Assembly (NCBI RefSeq): GCF_011397635.1
Contig: NC_064754.1
Span: 30,236,543-30,300,542, forward strand
Length of the DNA stretch: 64,000 nucleotides
Source of the DNA: Epinephelus fuscoguttatus
Taxonomy: Eukaryota > Chordata > Actinopteri > Perciformes > Serranidae
Direction: 5' to 3'
Part shown: positions 19,533 to 42,021 of the stretch, in pieces
Layout of the letters: each line of letters begins with the position of its first letter
How positions within the stretch are numbered: position 1 is the stretch's first letter
The notes under the pieces: model-generated
The model's input: the letters and a program-made list of their open reading frames with translations, nothing else
What the model was told of the DNA's origin: nothing
The model's database searches: none
Position numbers and translations under genes: made by a program

Positions 19533-21629
19533 TTAGAAAGCTTTGATGGCCTCCATGCAGTGAGGGGAGCGCAGGAACCGCGGGAAGGAGTCCTTCGCCA
19601 TCAAACTGTAGATTCTCTGCTGTGCCTTGTCGAATGTGTCGGCACATGGAGAGTTCGTCACACTCAACAAAGCCTCCCGGGTTTCAGCGTCCAAGTTTAC
19701 CTGAGGGGAAAACAGATCATTAGAAGATGCTCTTTAATTAGAGTCTACTCTTCATCCTGACTGCACACGTCACACTCTCCTCTCCACCCACCTCCTGTGG
19801 AGCTTCAGGGGTGATAAACTGGCTGTAGATGATGCTGGACTTGGTCTTCTGCAGGTTTGAAGGAGAGACCCTGTAGTCCTCACAGGCCAGCCAGAACTCA
19901 AGGTTCTCCTCACTGAACTCTGAGCACAGGAAGCTGCGAAATGCCTGCAGACCGCCTGGGAGACAGGTGGATGAAAGAGAAAAGGAGAAGAAGAAGAGAG
20001 AAACAGGACGTGATAAATCAAGATGGGTTAATGTGAGAAGAAGGAAAAGCAAGCTGCAAACAACTCAGGCCAAAACTTCAAAGCGTCTCATGCCCACTTG
20101 GCTCTACGATGCAGCTCTGATGGCCAGTTAACTATTCAAAAATCAACCCTCAACACACCTTTTCCATGTGGCCATGTCATGGAAGATTTGTGTGATGAGT
20201 GGTATCAAAATATTTGATATGGATTTATTTAAATGTTTTAATATATTTAATATTGAAGTGGGGCTATGTGACTTTCAGCAACAGCAGCCAGTGTGCACAG
20301 TAGTGACATTTAAAGAGGACCTATTGTACTCATTTTAGGTTCACAGCCTACTTGTATTTAAGGTTTCTGCTAGAATATGTTTACATGCTTTAATGCTCAA
20401 ATAACACCCTCTGTCTGAGACGCAGTGTTTTAGCATCGGAACATCTTTCATTGTAACACTATGGAAAAACATAATAGATCTCCTTTACTGGAAATTGGGG
20501 TAAGTGCTAAAATGTTAATAACAGCAACACATAGAAAAGAGTCAGAGTCTTAAGTTTGCTAGCATTAACCACCAGAGCTACAGGTCATACCAGATCAAGT
20601 AAGGCTGTAGAATTGAAATCTGCAAGAGTATAATGGGTCAAGTATATTTTTTATTGTGTATGAAATTGTCTTTTTATTAGAGGAATTGACATAACGTATT
20701 TGTTTTTTCTCTTTAAATTGGGCAGTAATATTTTTTCCAGAGCAAGTAACAGTTCTGTTGACCAATATTTATATCAGAGCAATCAACTATTGTTATTTTT
20801 ATGACATGTTTCTATTGAAATGCTAATATTCAGTCACTATTATGGCATTAAATTATTGCAACTTGAAGAGGATGTCATGACGTTCTTGAAGATTAGTGTT
20901 GTATGAACAGAGACATTCAGAGACATACTGTAAGATACATGAAAACTACCTGCTGGGCAAGCTTAACAGTGTTTGAGTTTTTTGCATTGTTGTACATGGC
21001 AACAGACATTTTGTCTTGTCGCAATAGGAAAAGTAGATGTGCTGCCATTTACGTTAGCGATTGCTCTGTTCTATTCAAGCTTACAGTGAGGCAGCATGCA
21101 CCTTACAAAACTGATGCAGTTTAATTAAATTCAGGCATCCATCATTTTGTTTTTCACAGTGGTGCTTTTCCTACTGTGACTTGTCAAAATGACTCCTGTG
21201 AAAAAGAGCTGTTACATGTGTTGCTGAAATAATAAGCTGATATTGGAAAATAAAGAAATAACTGTAAAAAAAAAAAAAGCCTTTCTTACTTTTGCTGTTA
21301 AGCAGAGTTTCCAGGTCATGAGGAGCCTTTCCCTCCTGAACCCTGAGAACAGAGACAGAAACAGTCAGAATTCAGCTTCAGTGTGATAACTGGCAGATAC
21401 GTGGATTTATTTTAAATATTGGGTTCAGTAGGTTTACTTACTTGTGCTTGTGGTGAGTCTCAGCCAGATGGCTCAACTTCACCCTCATCACTTTTGCCCT
21501 GAAACACACAGGCACAATAAATCACACACGTATACAACACTTTCTAATTAATACAAATAACATGACGTGCCAGTTGCATACTTACTTCTCCCGGCATGAC
21601 GTGGGCAGAGAGGAGAGCCCCTTACACAT
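19533..21629 (-). CDS. R4-family regulator of G-protein signalling (RGS4/5/16-like)
   Basis: This protein speeds GTP hydrolysis by heterotrimeric Gi/Gq alpha subunits at the plasma membrane. Five minus-strand exons keep frame: 21586-21629 (ATG at 21629), 21442-21498, 21290-21342, 19792-19955 and 19533-19700, giving 161 residues. The N-terminus [12 protein letters not shown] carries Cys2 and Cys12, the palmitoylation sites of RGS4/5/16. A basic amphipathic stretch ([13 protein letters not shown]) follows. The RGS box runs from about residue 45 to the end, with [27 protein letters not shown] and the terminal [11 protein letters not shown]. The protein stops right after the box and is shorter than RGS4 (205) or RGS5 (181). 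The single R4 paralogue cannot be fixed by eye. The 1.3-kb third intron holds a MITE fragment. Confidence 0.9.
20308..20480. repeat. TTAA-type MITE fragment
   Basis: Starts TTTAAAGAGGACCTATTGTACTCATTTTAGG and ends in an internal segment (AACACCCTCTGTCTGAGACG), as in abundant teleost MITEs whose termini read TTAAAGGGGACCTATT. No right terminus was found. It lies in the third intron of the RGS gene. Confidence 0.55.
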
Positions 21630-21750
21630 TGAGGTGTGTCGTTTGATAAAAACTTGCAGAGGTTAAACGAACAGACCAAGCTGTGTTTGAGCGCAGTGTT
21701 TGTTCTGAGTTTTTCAGTCAGCCAGTCTTCCCAACTGCAGTGTGCTGCTC

Positions 21751-21757
21751 TTATATA
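21751..21757 (-). promoter_or_regulatory. TATA box of the RGS gene
   Basis: On the minus strand the sequence reads GGCTATATAAGAGC, a strong TATA element about 125 bp upstream of the RGS ATG. This leaves room for a 5' UTR of about 90-100 bp. It suggests focused, inducible transcription, as is common for R4 RGS genes. Confidence 0.6.
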
Positions 21758-21955
21758 GCCTCTCTGTTTGCTGTCTGATCTGTCAATTTGCTCCCCTCAG
21801 ACCAGCAGGTGCAGAGACGGGAGCTGAATAGAGATGAATACAGCTGAATGAGGGAGGTGTCTTACGTGCGTACAGGCTATGTTCACCTGTCAACGGGAGA
21901 TAGAAATCAAGTCAGCACATATAATAGGAAAATTATGGCAGGAGGACCTCCATTA

Positions 21956-21959
<4 letters not shown>

Positions 21960-22008
<49 letters not shown>
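21960..22008. repeat. (GT)n microsatellite
   Basis: About 24 uninterrupted GT units upstream of the RGS promoter. Confidence 0.95.
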
Positions 22009-22009
<1 letters not shown>

Positions 22010-23285
22010 ACCTTTAGAGTATTTATCACAAGAGAATAAAGTGATGATGTAGAAGCAGGTGGGCTGGCAGCATCACTCATCTCTGAAGAGTCAGAGGACT
22101 GTAGGATGGAGAAATGAGTTTATAATGTTGATGGAAAAAGTGAGACAAAACCCCAGGTAAGGTCATTAAATACAACAACAATGATACAAACAAACAAACA
22201 AACAAACAAAAGGTCCCTATGACACAGCCAATGCAAGAGAAACAAAAGCCCACTCCCTCCATCTGTATGTTACAATTGCAGTTAATTTCAGTACAGTGTC
22301 TAGCTCCTATGACATGTTTGATCCTTTTAAAAAAGACACAAACTGATTCCAGACAAGCAAATATGATTCTCTACAGTTACACAGACTGGCTATCATTAAC
22401 TCAAATGATGCATTCTCTGTCATTAACCTGACCCACTCTTATATTCAGGATGAACTTGACATTTCCAGTGGCGAAGGATGACCCTAGCAGCTGAGATAAA
22501 TCCTGTTAGAGGTAGAGCTATGCTGGTTTGGAGATCATGGATAGACATCACCTGTCCCCCAAGAGGCAAAGTTGAAGTGAGTCAGGAACAGGCCCACATT
22601 GCATGGACAAGGGTGCTTTCCTGCCTTTTACATTTCCAGCATAGATTATTTTCTCGTGAACCCATTTTATGAAGATGGACTAGTGTAAAATAATATGGAT
22701 GAGGTATCTTATAACATATATTGTTATGCTTTTTGACACTTTAGTGAACCTCTTATGTGTCTCTCTGTGATCAGTGCACGTCTTTATATCCCTGCAAATG
22801 ATTTTATATAATTAAAACATATGAAAATGTCTCTTTAAGGAATATTGTCAAATTTTGTTTAACTCTGTGTCATGTGTATGTTTTTATTATACTGTATATT
22901 TTCAGGGTGCACCTCCCAGCTCACTATTAATCCCCCCCTTTTTTGGATGCTGATACATGGAAGCAATTTTCAAAGAGAGAAAAAGCCTCTCAGTAGCATA
23001 TGTAATCACTAACAGTGGTATTTATATTTAGTGTAAAACTAAACTTAGTGGAAAAATGTACAACATATTTCTCAGCCTGCATAATACGAGATGGATGAAT
23101 GTGGCTTGTTTCACCTCTGGCTCACACAAAAGTGTAGCAACATTAGCTGGTTAAAACCAGCTGTTGAACAGAGGTTAATATCAGTTTATACAAAACTGGC
23201 AAAGTGAGCTCAGAAGTATGACATCATGTGATATATGTCAAAACTAATCAAGAGTTTAAACTGGAGAAGTATCTGTTGCATGAAA
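22010..23285. other. Intergenic; no gene seen
   Basis: AT-rich sequence with a (CAAA)n tract near 22190-22210. No exon-like frames were found. Confidence 0.4.
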
Positions 23286-23712
23286 ACAGAAAGTACAGAC
23301 AGGCTGTTTGTAATTTAAGAGTAAATAACACCACAATTCCTAAAGTCAGTGGAAGATATTAAAGGCTGGACAGAAACCAGATGATCTGTAGCCTCTGTGG
23401 TGATGATCATGTGGGAGATGAGCATCATATTATTTGAATGTCAGAATGTAAGCTGGATGACTTACAGAGACAGGTATTTGCCAAAGTATTAGTTAAACTG
23501 TCCATCTATGTTTACATTAATTGTATTATTACAATCAGATAAGCCACAAGTCATTTGTAAACTAGGTTATTTTTTGAAGAATGTCCTTCCTTTGTTTAAG
23601 TAGCATTGGCTGTACTTTAGCCACGCTGTGTGCCATTGTTTTGTTATTGTGTGTAATGTTTGTACTGGATGCCATGTGATATGGTCATGAGACAAATAAA
23701 TGAAATGAAATG
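23286..23712 (+). mobile_element. LINE 3'-end fragment
   Basis: Translated in pieces, 23290-23480 gives a C-terminal retrotransposon zinc-motif segment (CSLCGDDHVGDEHHI) followed by a helical tail. The sequence then runs into ATGAGACAAATAAATGAAATGAAATG, a typical LINE 3' end with an A-rich short repeat. Stops interrupt the frame. The clade is not resolved. Confidence 0.5.
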
Positions 23713-24523
23713 AAGAAGTAAATGTGCTTTTAAATCATGTCTGGAGGGATCATTAGAGGTTCTGTTTTTAACATTCAGAGCATTCATATAGCAGCAGACC
23801 ACTATTTGCTATGTAAACTTATTGTGGAGTAATGGTGCCCTGAGCAAAGACTTAAGTCAAGCTACCTCTGTGTGTGTTGTAATCTAGCCACACATGCAGT
23901 GTGTATCTCACTGACTCGCTCATTGCCACCATTTTGCACTGCACTCATACAGTGGTTACCGCTAATATCAGGACGCGGTTGTGGCCTCAGTGTAGCTCCC
24001 CCCCTCTGGTTTCCTCTGGTTAACATCATTAGCACTGTTGCTGTTCCTTAGCATTGTTTATGGCGTTGGCATTGTTAGCTGTTAGCCACCCTCTCAGCCA
24101 CTTCCATGTTGAGAACCATTTTCCAGACAACTCATGCGCTCTGAATTTTGCATACATTGCATTGAGGGCATTACGTTTTGGTTTACTATACCTCTTTATG
24201 TTTATTTGTGCTTAATAACATCTGTAGTTTAATACTGTCTACATACAACCTCAGACCCTGTTCATTAAAATAAGTAATTTGAGGACATTGGAACTTTACT
24301 GTATTATCGCTGCATTTTATATAGGCCAGTCAGGTGTGACAGACTGTTCCTACAGACAAAAAAGACATTTCTAGCTTGGAGTGTGGAGCAAGGAAAAGTA
24401 ATTCAGAGCTCGAAAATAACAAATCACAAGACTTTTAGAAATGTTGCATTATTTGCATTTTTGTTTTGCACAGCCATGTTCAGGTGCTGAAGTGAACAGC
24501 TTTAGATTTGAACAGTGACCCCT
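23713..24523. other. Intergenic; no gene seen
   Basis: No coding or repeat structure that I could identify. Confidence 0.35.
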
Positions 24524-24770
24524 AACCATAGACTGTAAAAATAATAGACATAGCCACCGTGACGTCACCCATTGGTTTGTGGACTGCTGTTTTGAAGCCT
24601 CGAATTTGCAAATAGCCTATATGCACATTTTTGGATGAGAGGGTGGAGCTGTGGAGGAGTGAGGAAGACACTACACACACCCACCTACACCAGCAACCAG
24701 ACTGAACGCTGCACCTGGCTTGCTGTGCTAAATCCCCGCTAACAAAGTTAGCTTCCATAATCGAGGGAAA
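24524..24770. repeat. Half of a CATAGACTGTA foldback repeat
   Basis: Begins ACCATAGACTGTAAAAATAATAGACATAGCCACCGTGACGTCACCC, as do other copies of a teleost MITE in this window (27232-27745). Only the left arm was recognised. Confidence 0.45.
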
Positions 24771-25058
24771 CTTTAGAGTTAAGTATTAAAATCATCTCAG
24801 TAACGTTAGCTAAGTGCATACATGTCTAGGCCTACATTTGGCAAATATTACAAATAAGAGGAGTAGCCTAACGTTAACCTTGCGCCGTTGTTTTAGCGTT
24901 AGCTGAAGATAACGTTACCGTGTGTAACCCATCACAGTACAATATGTTGCAGTGTTTTCAGTTTTGTTGTTGTGCCAAACGTTCATTACACACTTGTGAC
25001 TATTAAAAATAAACCCATTGTCCTCAGATGAGAATGTCATTATTTTGTCAAAAACTAC

Positions 25059-25603
25059 TTAAAGGGATAGTGCACCCAAAAATGAAAATTCAGCCATTAT
25101 CTACTCACCCATATGCCGAGGGAGGCTCAGGTGAAGTTTTAGAGTCCTCACAACACTTGTGGAGATCCCAGGGGAGAGTGGGTAGCAGCACAACTGCACA
25201 CCTAATGGGGGCTTACAGATTCAAACATCCAAAAACACACTGAAACCACAAAATATCTTCGTACTGCTCGTCCGTATCCAAGTGTCCTAAAGCCCCGATA
25301 TAAAAAGTTGTTTGGAAAAATGTCATTTGAACTCTGTTTTTAGCCTCACTGTAGCCTGTAGCTCTAACTGCCTCTCTGGGCACCACGCTCACGTGTGCAC
25401 GCTTGTGCACAAGACCAGCACAAGCACGTGAACACACATGAATGCAGTGCCCGTGTCTCATAGTCTCACGCAAGCGCGCACACGTGAGCGCAGTGCACAG
25501 AGAGGCAGTTAGGGGACTCTAAAACTTCACCTGAGCCTCACTCGGCATATGGGTGAGTAAATAATGGCTGAATTTTCATTTTTGGGTGCACTATCCCTTT
25601 GAA
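25059..25603. mobile_element. TTAA-type foldback MITE
   Basis: The terminus TTAAAGGGATAGTGCACCCAAAAATGAAAATTCAGCC is repeated in inverted orientation at 25556-25600. A second inverted pair lies inside (GGCTCAGGTGAAGTTTTAGAG at about 25124-25145 and its complement at 25516-25537). The left target site is TTAA and the right is TTGA. There are no coding sequences. This terminal family is very abundant in teleosts. Confidence 0.85.
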
Positions 25604-25881
25604 GTTCAAAGACAATGTCCTTCTAATCCCAAATAGCTCAGAGAAATTGAAAGCTGGGGTCTCCGATGCTTTTGTCATTTTCTTAATTAATAGGTCACAT
25701 TTTTTTACTGGGGGGGGGCCTTGGACCTATGACCTCAGTGTCTCAAAATTCCTGGCTACGGCCCTGGTGGAGGACCTTTTTTTTCTTTAACCTGTGAGAT
25801 TTTTAAGAGCAAATAGCCGAAACTCAATATGCTTTGTCAAGTGTCTGATACAAGTCACGAGCAGTCGTCAGCCACAGACTG

Positions 25882-26220
25882 TATAAACACAGTGTCCCAG
25901 CCGGTTCATCCCCCACACACACACACACACACACGGATCTGATACACGGCCGTCAGCAGCCTTCACCAGCGGGGAAGGCGGCGGCTGTTTCCTCGCTTCC
26001 TGCTTCCTCAATAAGAGCCGCTGTGCAACCTAGAAGACGGAGCGATCAACACTGGTGGACAAGGACCTGCTGAACCCACAGGGAGCTGCTTGTTTGGTGG
26101 CAAATCCTGTGTCAGGACGGACTGTGATCCAGCAAAGTGCTGGACCCGCTGGTTCCTCTGAGTCCTGATCCTCTGCATCCTGACATGGGCCACGGCTCGG
26201 ATTGGACATAAACACACAGA
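25882..26220 (+). promoter_or_regulatory. Putative promoter and non-coding exon 1 of the SCaMC gene
   Basis: A TATAAA at 25882-25887 is followed by a GC-rich stretch with no long frame, ending at 26220 in a strong donor (CACAGA|GTGAGT). A short upstream ORF, ATG at 26185 to TAA at 26209-26211 (8 codons), lies just before the donor. Splicing to 28602 would put only 5' UTR upstream of the carrier ATG. The exon is inferred from sequence signals alone. Confidence 0.45.
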
Positions 26221-27144
26221 GTGAGTCACAAAATGGTCTCGTAGGGTTTTTTTTAGACCATAACAGTGTGAAGATCAAGATGAACGCGGTCATGAATATG
26301 TGGAAGAGAAATTGCTGCATGTGGATTAAACTGCGCGAGCTAGAATGATTCAGGCTATTGCATTATTAATATATCGGTAATAATAACTAATGATTTTAGA
26401 TGTTTGGCCAATCAAGAAATTCCTCAGACCTTGTAAAATGTTTTTCTAAAATAATGCTTTAACAATGTAAAACAGTGTTGTCCAATAGCTGCATGTCTTC
26501 AGTAAATATTCAGTGGGAGGACACACAGAGACATTGTGTTATAATACAAACCAGACATGTGATGCAATCTGACGTCTTGAAGCATGCTTGTTGTTATTGC
26601 TTTATTCGGCTGTGGTGCCCCCTATGTCCTATATTATAGAACATAACAACATGAACACACTGTAGCCTGTATTCAGTGTAATCCAGCCAAATATCATGTC
26701 ACGTCTGACACAGTCTAAATCAGTGGTTCCCTGTCTGTCTTGGCTTGTGACGCCCTGAGGCAAAGCTATGTGTGCATGTGACCCCTTATTACTGGTTGCA
26801 TAAGTCTACATGTTGTGGTCTGTTCAACCAGGGTGTAATATTTTTCCTTTCTTCTTTTTGAATTGTTGTTAAAATATGAAAATGATCCTTCACAGAAAAC
26901 AAAATTATTTTAAGATGAATGTCTGAAAAAATTAATAAATTGACATTTGATTCCAAGAATGTGATTATCTTCTGCTTTGAGCTTTAGTCTTGCAGCTACA
27001 TTAACCAATCTCTAACTGAGAGTGGCATTGTGGGTAATGTAGGCGCAGGTTTTTTAAGAATGTGTGGAATAAAAAAGACAGTATCTCTGGTTCTGCTGCC
27101 TCAGTTTTAATCCATGTTTACAAAACTTTCCACTTTTCTGAATG

Positions 27145-28363
27145 TTAAAGGGACAGTTCACCCCCAAAAAGATATTTAAAAAAAAAAATACATATTCTCC
27201 TCCTTACCTGCAGTGCTATTTATTAATCTAGGTCATAGACTGTGTATAAAGATAGATGACATCATGGCAGCTCCCCAAAAGTGAAGCCGAAATATCTTGA
27301 CCACCCCCCTGGTGGCTGGCTGCAGTATAGGCTAGGTCATAACACCCGTCTTCTCTATGTTAGTGGATGGGACATGTGCCAAACTAGAAGATGGTCTCTG
27401 TCATTTAAAGTTGTTTTTTTTCACGCTACCATATGTTCAAGCATTAATTTGTCTGATAAGTTTGGTTTTAATTAGTTATCTAATGCTATAAAACTGGGAT
27501 TTTACAATATGATCGACAGCTGTGCGAGCCAATCGGTGGGCTTGCATTCATTGGTGCTGCTGATTGATCAGATGGGTGTATGGGCAGGTAACTTGATACC
27601 GCGGTGATCGCTACTGCATAGACTCTGGCTCCGTATGACGTCACCAGAGCAAAATGGCAGCAGCCTTATCCGATATATTTTAGCTTCACTTCTTTACAGT
27701 GGGGGTATGCAGAGACATGTCGTCCATCTTTATATACAGTCTATGATCTAGATTGTTTGGGTATTAGTTACTGAGTGTTGGAGATATCGGCCATAGGGAT
27801 GTCAGCCTTCTCTCAAATATAATTAAACTAGATGGCACTCAGCTTGTGGTGCTCAAAGCACCAAAAAAACCCCCAAAAACATTTGAAATACTTGACAGCA
27901 ATGTCTCTTTCCAAAAATCATGACCTAGTTACTCAAGATAATCCACAGACCTTGTTGTGAGCAGTTTCATGTAGGAACTATTTTCTCTCTACCAAACTAC
28001 ACTCACCAACTGTATCACTGCGCAGAAGGAAGCATACAGCGACTGCTAGCTCACCTAGCACCACTGAGCTAGCTAACACCACAGGGGGAAGACACCATTA
28101 ATGTTTACTTCTCCCGCTGTCACAAGCACAAGCGTCTTGTCCTTGAGTAGATGGAAAGAGTCCTGAAAGAGTCATTGCTGCTGAGTTTTTCAAATGTATT
28201 TTTTGACACTTTGAGCACTACATGCTAAATGCCATCTAGTTCCATTATAGTGGAGAAAAAGCAGTCATCTCGGTGGCTGATACCTCCAACACTCTGGAAC
28301 TCACACCAAAACAATCTAGATTGAAATATGTACTTTTGATTTTAGGGTGAACTGTCCCTTTAA
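27145..28363. mobile_element. TTAA-type foldback MITE nested in the hAT MITE
   Basis: Perfect TTAA duplications bound inverted ends reading TTAAAGGGACAGTTCACCC. Inside are long imperfect arms: ATCTAGATTGTTTGGGTATTAG near 27746-27768 and its complement near 28295-28320, and TAAACTAGATGGCACTCAG near 27822 and its complement near 28225. A further MITE (27232-27745) splits the left arm. Confidence 0.85.
27232..27745. mobile_element. Innermost CATAGACTGTA MITE
   Basis: Inverted ends GTCATAGACTGTGTATAAAGAT and ATCTTTATATACAGTCTATGA are flanked by a 6-bp duplication, ATCTAG (27226-27231 and 27746-27751). Without it, the arm of the surrounding MITE reads continuously into ATCTAGATTG. Non-coding. Confidence 0.8.
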
Positions 28364-28623
28364 AGCCTTACAATGTTAAATCACTGGAGTTCTCTTCTTA
28401 TGACCCCTCAGAGTCATCTTGTGACCCACTGTTGGGTCCCGACCTTGTGGTTGGGAACCACTGGTCTAACTAAATGTACATCACAAGTTTGCTTTAGATT
28501 ATTTATCCTCAAAGTGATTAAGGGATTAAGGCTTGAGTAGACGTAAGAGCTGTGCTGTATCAGGCTGCGGTGATTAATTTGATGCCCCTTTATCCCATCA
28601 GCTGACTCTGACTGGCACCAGTT

Positions 28624-38756
<10,133 letters not shown>

Positions 38757-39801
38757 ATAAAAGAGTCGATGGTTTGGGGTTGGTTTCAACTGCAAGCACG
38801 TACAGATCTGTTGGCAGTGCATGAGGAAATGGGCCTTGACTGTGGATGAATCCATGGTGCTGTGTTCATGAGTCATGAGTTTTCAGGATGAGGATGATTG
38901 GATGGAAAGTCCATGGATGGTAAAGGGAAAAACAACAGATCATTGTGAAAGCATCACACTTGGAGGACCTCACCTGAACTGGCAGCTGCTGTGATGAGTT
39001 TCACGTGTGATTTATTGCATCACAGTGCATGTCAGCAGTTGTGTGAGAGCTAATCTACTAGCCTGCCGCTGCTGCTGCTGCTGCATTGACTTGGACAGAT
39101 GAAGACTTGCATGAACTTGCCTGAGAACGCACTGATAAAAGGTGCAACCAAACTTGGAAGCCATGTTACATTCCTGCAGCATTATTTTTTCTCCTAGGTG
39201 GTATATAGAGAAGATACAGAATTGATAGGAGGAACGACCCAGTTTCCTGTTCTATGAGTGAGGGAAACCCGAAGTTGCTGCACACCGGTGGATATACAGA
39301 GTCCGGACTTTTGATTGGAGCAACATAATCCCAGTTTGATCTTGGAATGGACCATTTCCATTTTGCAAAGCATTTCCCTGTATTCTGCTTGTTTATTTTT
39401 TGACTCTCAAAGTTGTACAGTGTGTCCATAGGTAATATTAAAAGTTCACATATAAAACCTTTAGGTCTCTTCACTTTCAACAAGTCTGTGTTCGCCCCTT
39501 TTTGAGATGGAACCTCAAAATGTCACCGAATCTAACCACAGGAGACTTAACTTTCCTGCAATGCATACCAAATTATAATTGTCCGCATAATTACATTTTA
39601 TCAGCACATCTGCTGATAATCATCATGCCAGCCATCATCATGGTGAATGCAAGTAGTTTGTTGCTGATGTGGTTATCATAATGTCTTTTGTCATCTGAAT
39701 TTGGAGTTATACTGTGACATTGTGCCCAAATCTTTACCAGTCCATACCTCAACACCCCAGGTGCATGTCTTTATTTAGCTTAACAAATTTCATTCAATAA
39801 A
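38757..39801 (+). other. Probable 3' UTR of the SCaMC gene
   Basis: An AATAAA overlaps the stop codon (38756-38761) but is too close to be the usual signal. The next clear one is AATAAA at 39796-39801, which would give a 3' UTR of about 1 kb. A (GCT)n tract lies at about 39068-39083. The end point is inferred. Confidence 0.4.
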
Positions 39802-41739
39802 CGCACCTTTCTTCTTTTGTAGACACCCCGTAGCTTTAGTCGTCCTCTCTTACAATCATCTGCATAATAAGTTACACTGTACAGGTCTCTGTCACTTCAA
39901 TTTGTAAATTTACTGATTTTATCAACGGACACATTGCAAATCACACAAATGGGGAAACACTTGTATGTCAGTAACAGACTGTGAATATTACAATCTTTAA
40001 AAAGCACAATTTAATTATCCTGTAAGATTGGTGGATGGATGGATGTGCGGATGAGCCCTTGATAAATGCACACCAGGTTTTGTGGTTTCTGTGAGAAAAA
40101 AAAAAGCAATCAGAATTTAACAAAGAAATGAGGGTGACATATTGGGACCATACTGTGACAAAGACAGATTAATTATGTTAGAACATAAAGGGCATGATCG
40201 ACACTGTGGTGGAAGCTAAATTAATTTACTTAGTACAATTTTGAGGTACATGTACTTGACTTTGGTATTTCCATTTGATGCTACTCTATACTTCTACTAC
40301 ATTTCAGAGGGAATTATTGTACTTTCTCCACTACTTTATTGGACAGCTTTAATTACTTTTAAGATAAAGATTTGACACAATGGGTATTATAAGCAGCTTT
40401 TAGAATACAACACATTATTTAACAATTAAATCAGGGGTTTTCTACCTTTCTGACATCAGCAACATGTAGTCTGTTTAATCTAGGGTCAGTGCAAAGCCAT
40501 AGTCACAGAGTGAACACTGCGGGGGACCACATCTGCTGAGGGATCTATACAAATATGCAGTAACTTAAAACTACTGTCTCCATAAATTACCCATGCCGCA
40601 CAACATAAATGACTGACACTTTACTCAGGTTCCATATCTGACAAGTAAAACATAAAAATGACATTGATGTTTGTTGAATATGCCTGTGAGCTATCTGCAG
40701 AGACACCACGTGGACAAACCCCACACAGAGCTGCAATAAACCATACTGCTACGAAGGGTTGTAGTAATAATGGCTATTAAGTTTATTTATGTAGAAAAGC
40801 ATTTTTTTTTTAATTTATGTTTTTACCAATGCATTTATTTCAATTAATGCCTTGGTTCACTGAGTATCTCTGACTATGCAGCATCATAATTATATAAGCT
40901 AAATGCAACTGTAATGGCCAAAGGACCATGGCTGACCTCATGGTTGTCCGACATTGATAGGATTTTTTTTTTGGTGAAGCTTTATTTTACAAGTCTGTAA
41001 TTTCCCAAACATTTCCTGTAAGTGTCAAATAAATAAATACATAAATGTTGGTGGACAAATGACTTATTTATAAGTTAATCCTGTTGACTTTGCTACCTAT
41101 TGTCTTACAGGAATACATATATTTTGTTATTGAATGTAATGCAGTGACTCAGATAATGTATGAAACCCTTGTCTGCTGTCTTTAATGCATTTATTTTTTG
41201 GGACAATAAAGTTTATCTTATCTTAAAAAAGGTGCAATTTCAACAATATGTCACAGATTTTTCACATTCAGTCAGTCAACTATTTACTGTCATTATATGT
41301 GCCTTTTCCCATATGTTTTCAGTCTTGTGTAATGCTGGCATCAACAAAACCAACTAAAGTGGAAGCTATTGAGGAAGCAGGTTAAGTTATCTGCTGCCTT
41401 TCAAATTATTTACAAATCAAACATATTGGCAGCGCCAGAAGTCAGAAGTCTGATATAGATCATTTTGTCCTAAAGCTGCAGACTGACAATATTTTGCATG
41501 ATGTTTAATATTTTTTTTAAAATATGACCAAGATAAGTATTAATTGTTTTTGGTCGGGGTGAAAAGCCTGTTAAGCAGCATTTTACAGCGAACTACTCAC
41601 TGTTTAACTTGCTCCTGAAACTTGCACCAGTTGCATCAATATTAGGTGTGAAGGTCAACCAGTGGGACAGATTGGACCCTAAGGCGGGCTGGTTCTGACC
41701 CGCGGGCCTTATGTTTGACAGCCCCTGTGTAGCGTCTGA
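39802..41739. other. Intergenic, repeats only
   Basis: No exon seen. 41640-41735 (GGTCAACCAGTGGGACAGATTGG ... CGGGCCTTATGTTTGACAGCCCCTG) resembles the end of the hAT-like family found intact at 53930-54957. An AATAAAGTTTATCTTATCTT at 41204-41223 looks like a retroelement 3' end. Confidence 0.45.
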
Positions 41740-42021
41740 TCAGCGCTCCTCCTCCAGCCCAGGAGGTGGCAGTGTTTTTACTGTATTACGTTGGACGTCA
41801 ACACGCAAAGGTATAAGGAAGAAGTGGAAGACGCGGTGTTTGAAGATTCTTTGATTGGCTATTTTAAGCAGGGAAGTTTGCCGGCGTGGTAGGCTGGTAG
41901 GCAGTCTCACGCACATTGGTGTCCCCGTACGCTCCGGTTTAGCCTTCCCGCTTCTGCGCAGCTCGACCCGGCCAAAGCTATCCAGCCTGCCCCCTGTGTC
42001 TATTTGCCCCTTGTGAGCAGC

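Larger units (their letters stand above)
26721..28463. mobile_element. hAT-like MITE (outer shell of a nested set)
   Basis: The left end is CAGTGGTTCCCTG and the right end is TTGGGAACCACTG. The flanking 8 bases are GTCTAAAT (26713-26720) and GTCTAACT (28464-28471), an 8-bp duplication with one mismatch, as expected for hAT elements. The internal sequence is non-coding and is interrupted by another MITE at 27145-28363. It lies in the first intron of the SCaMC gene. Confidence 0.8.
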
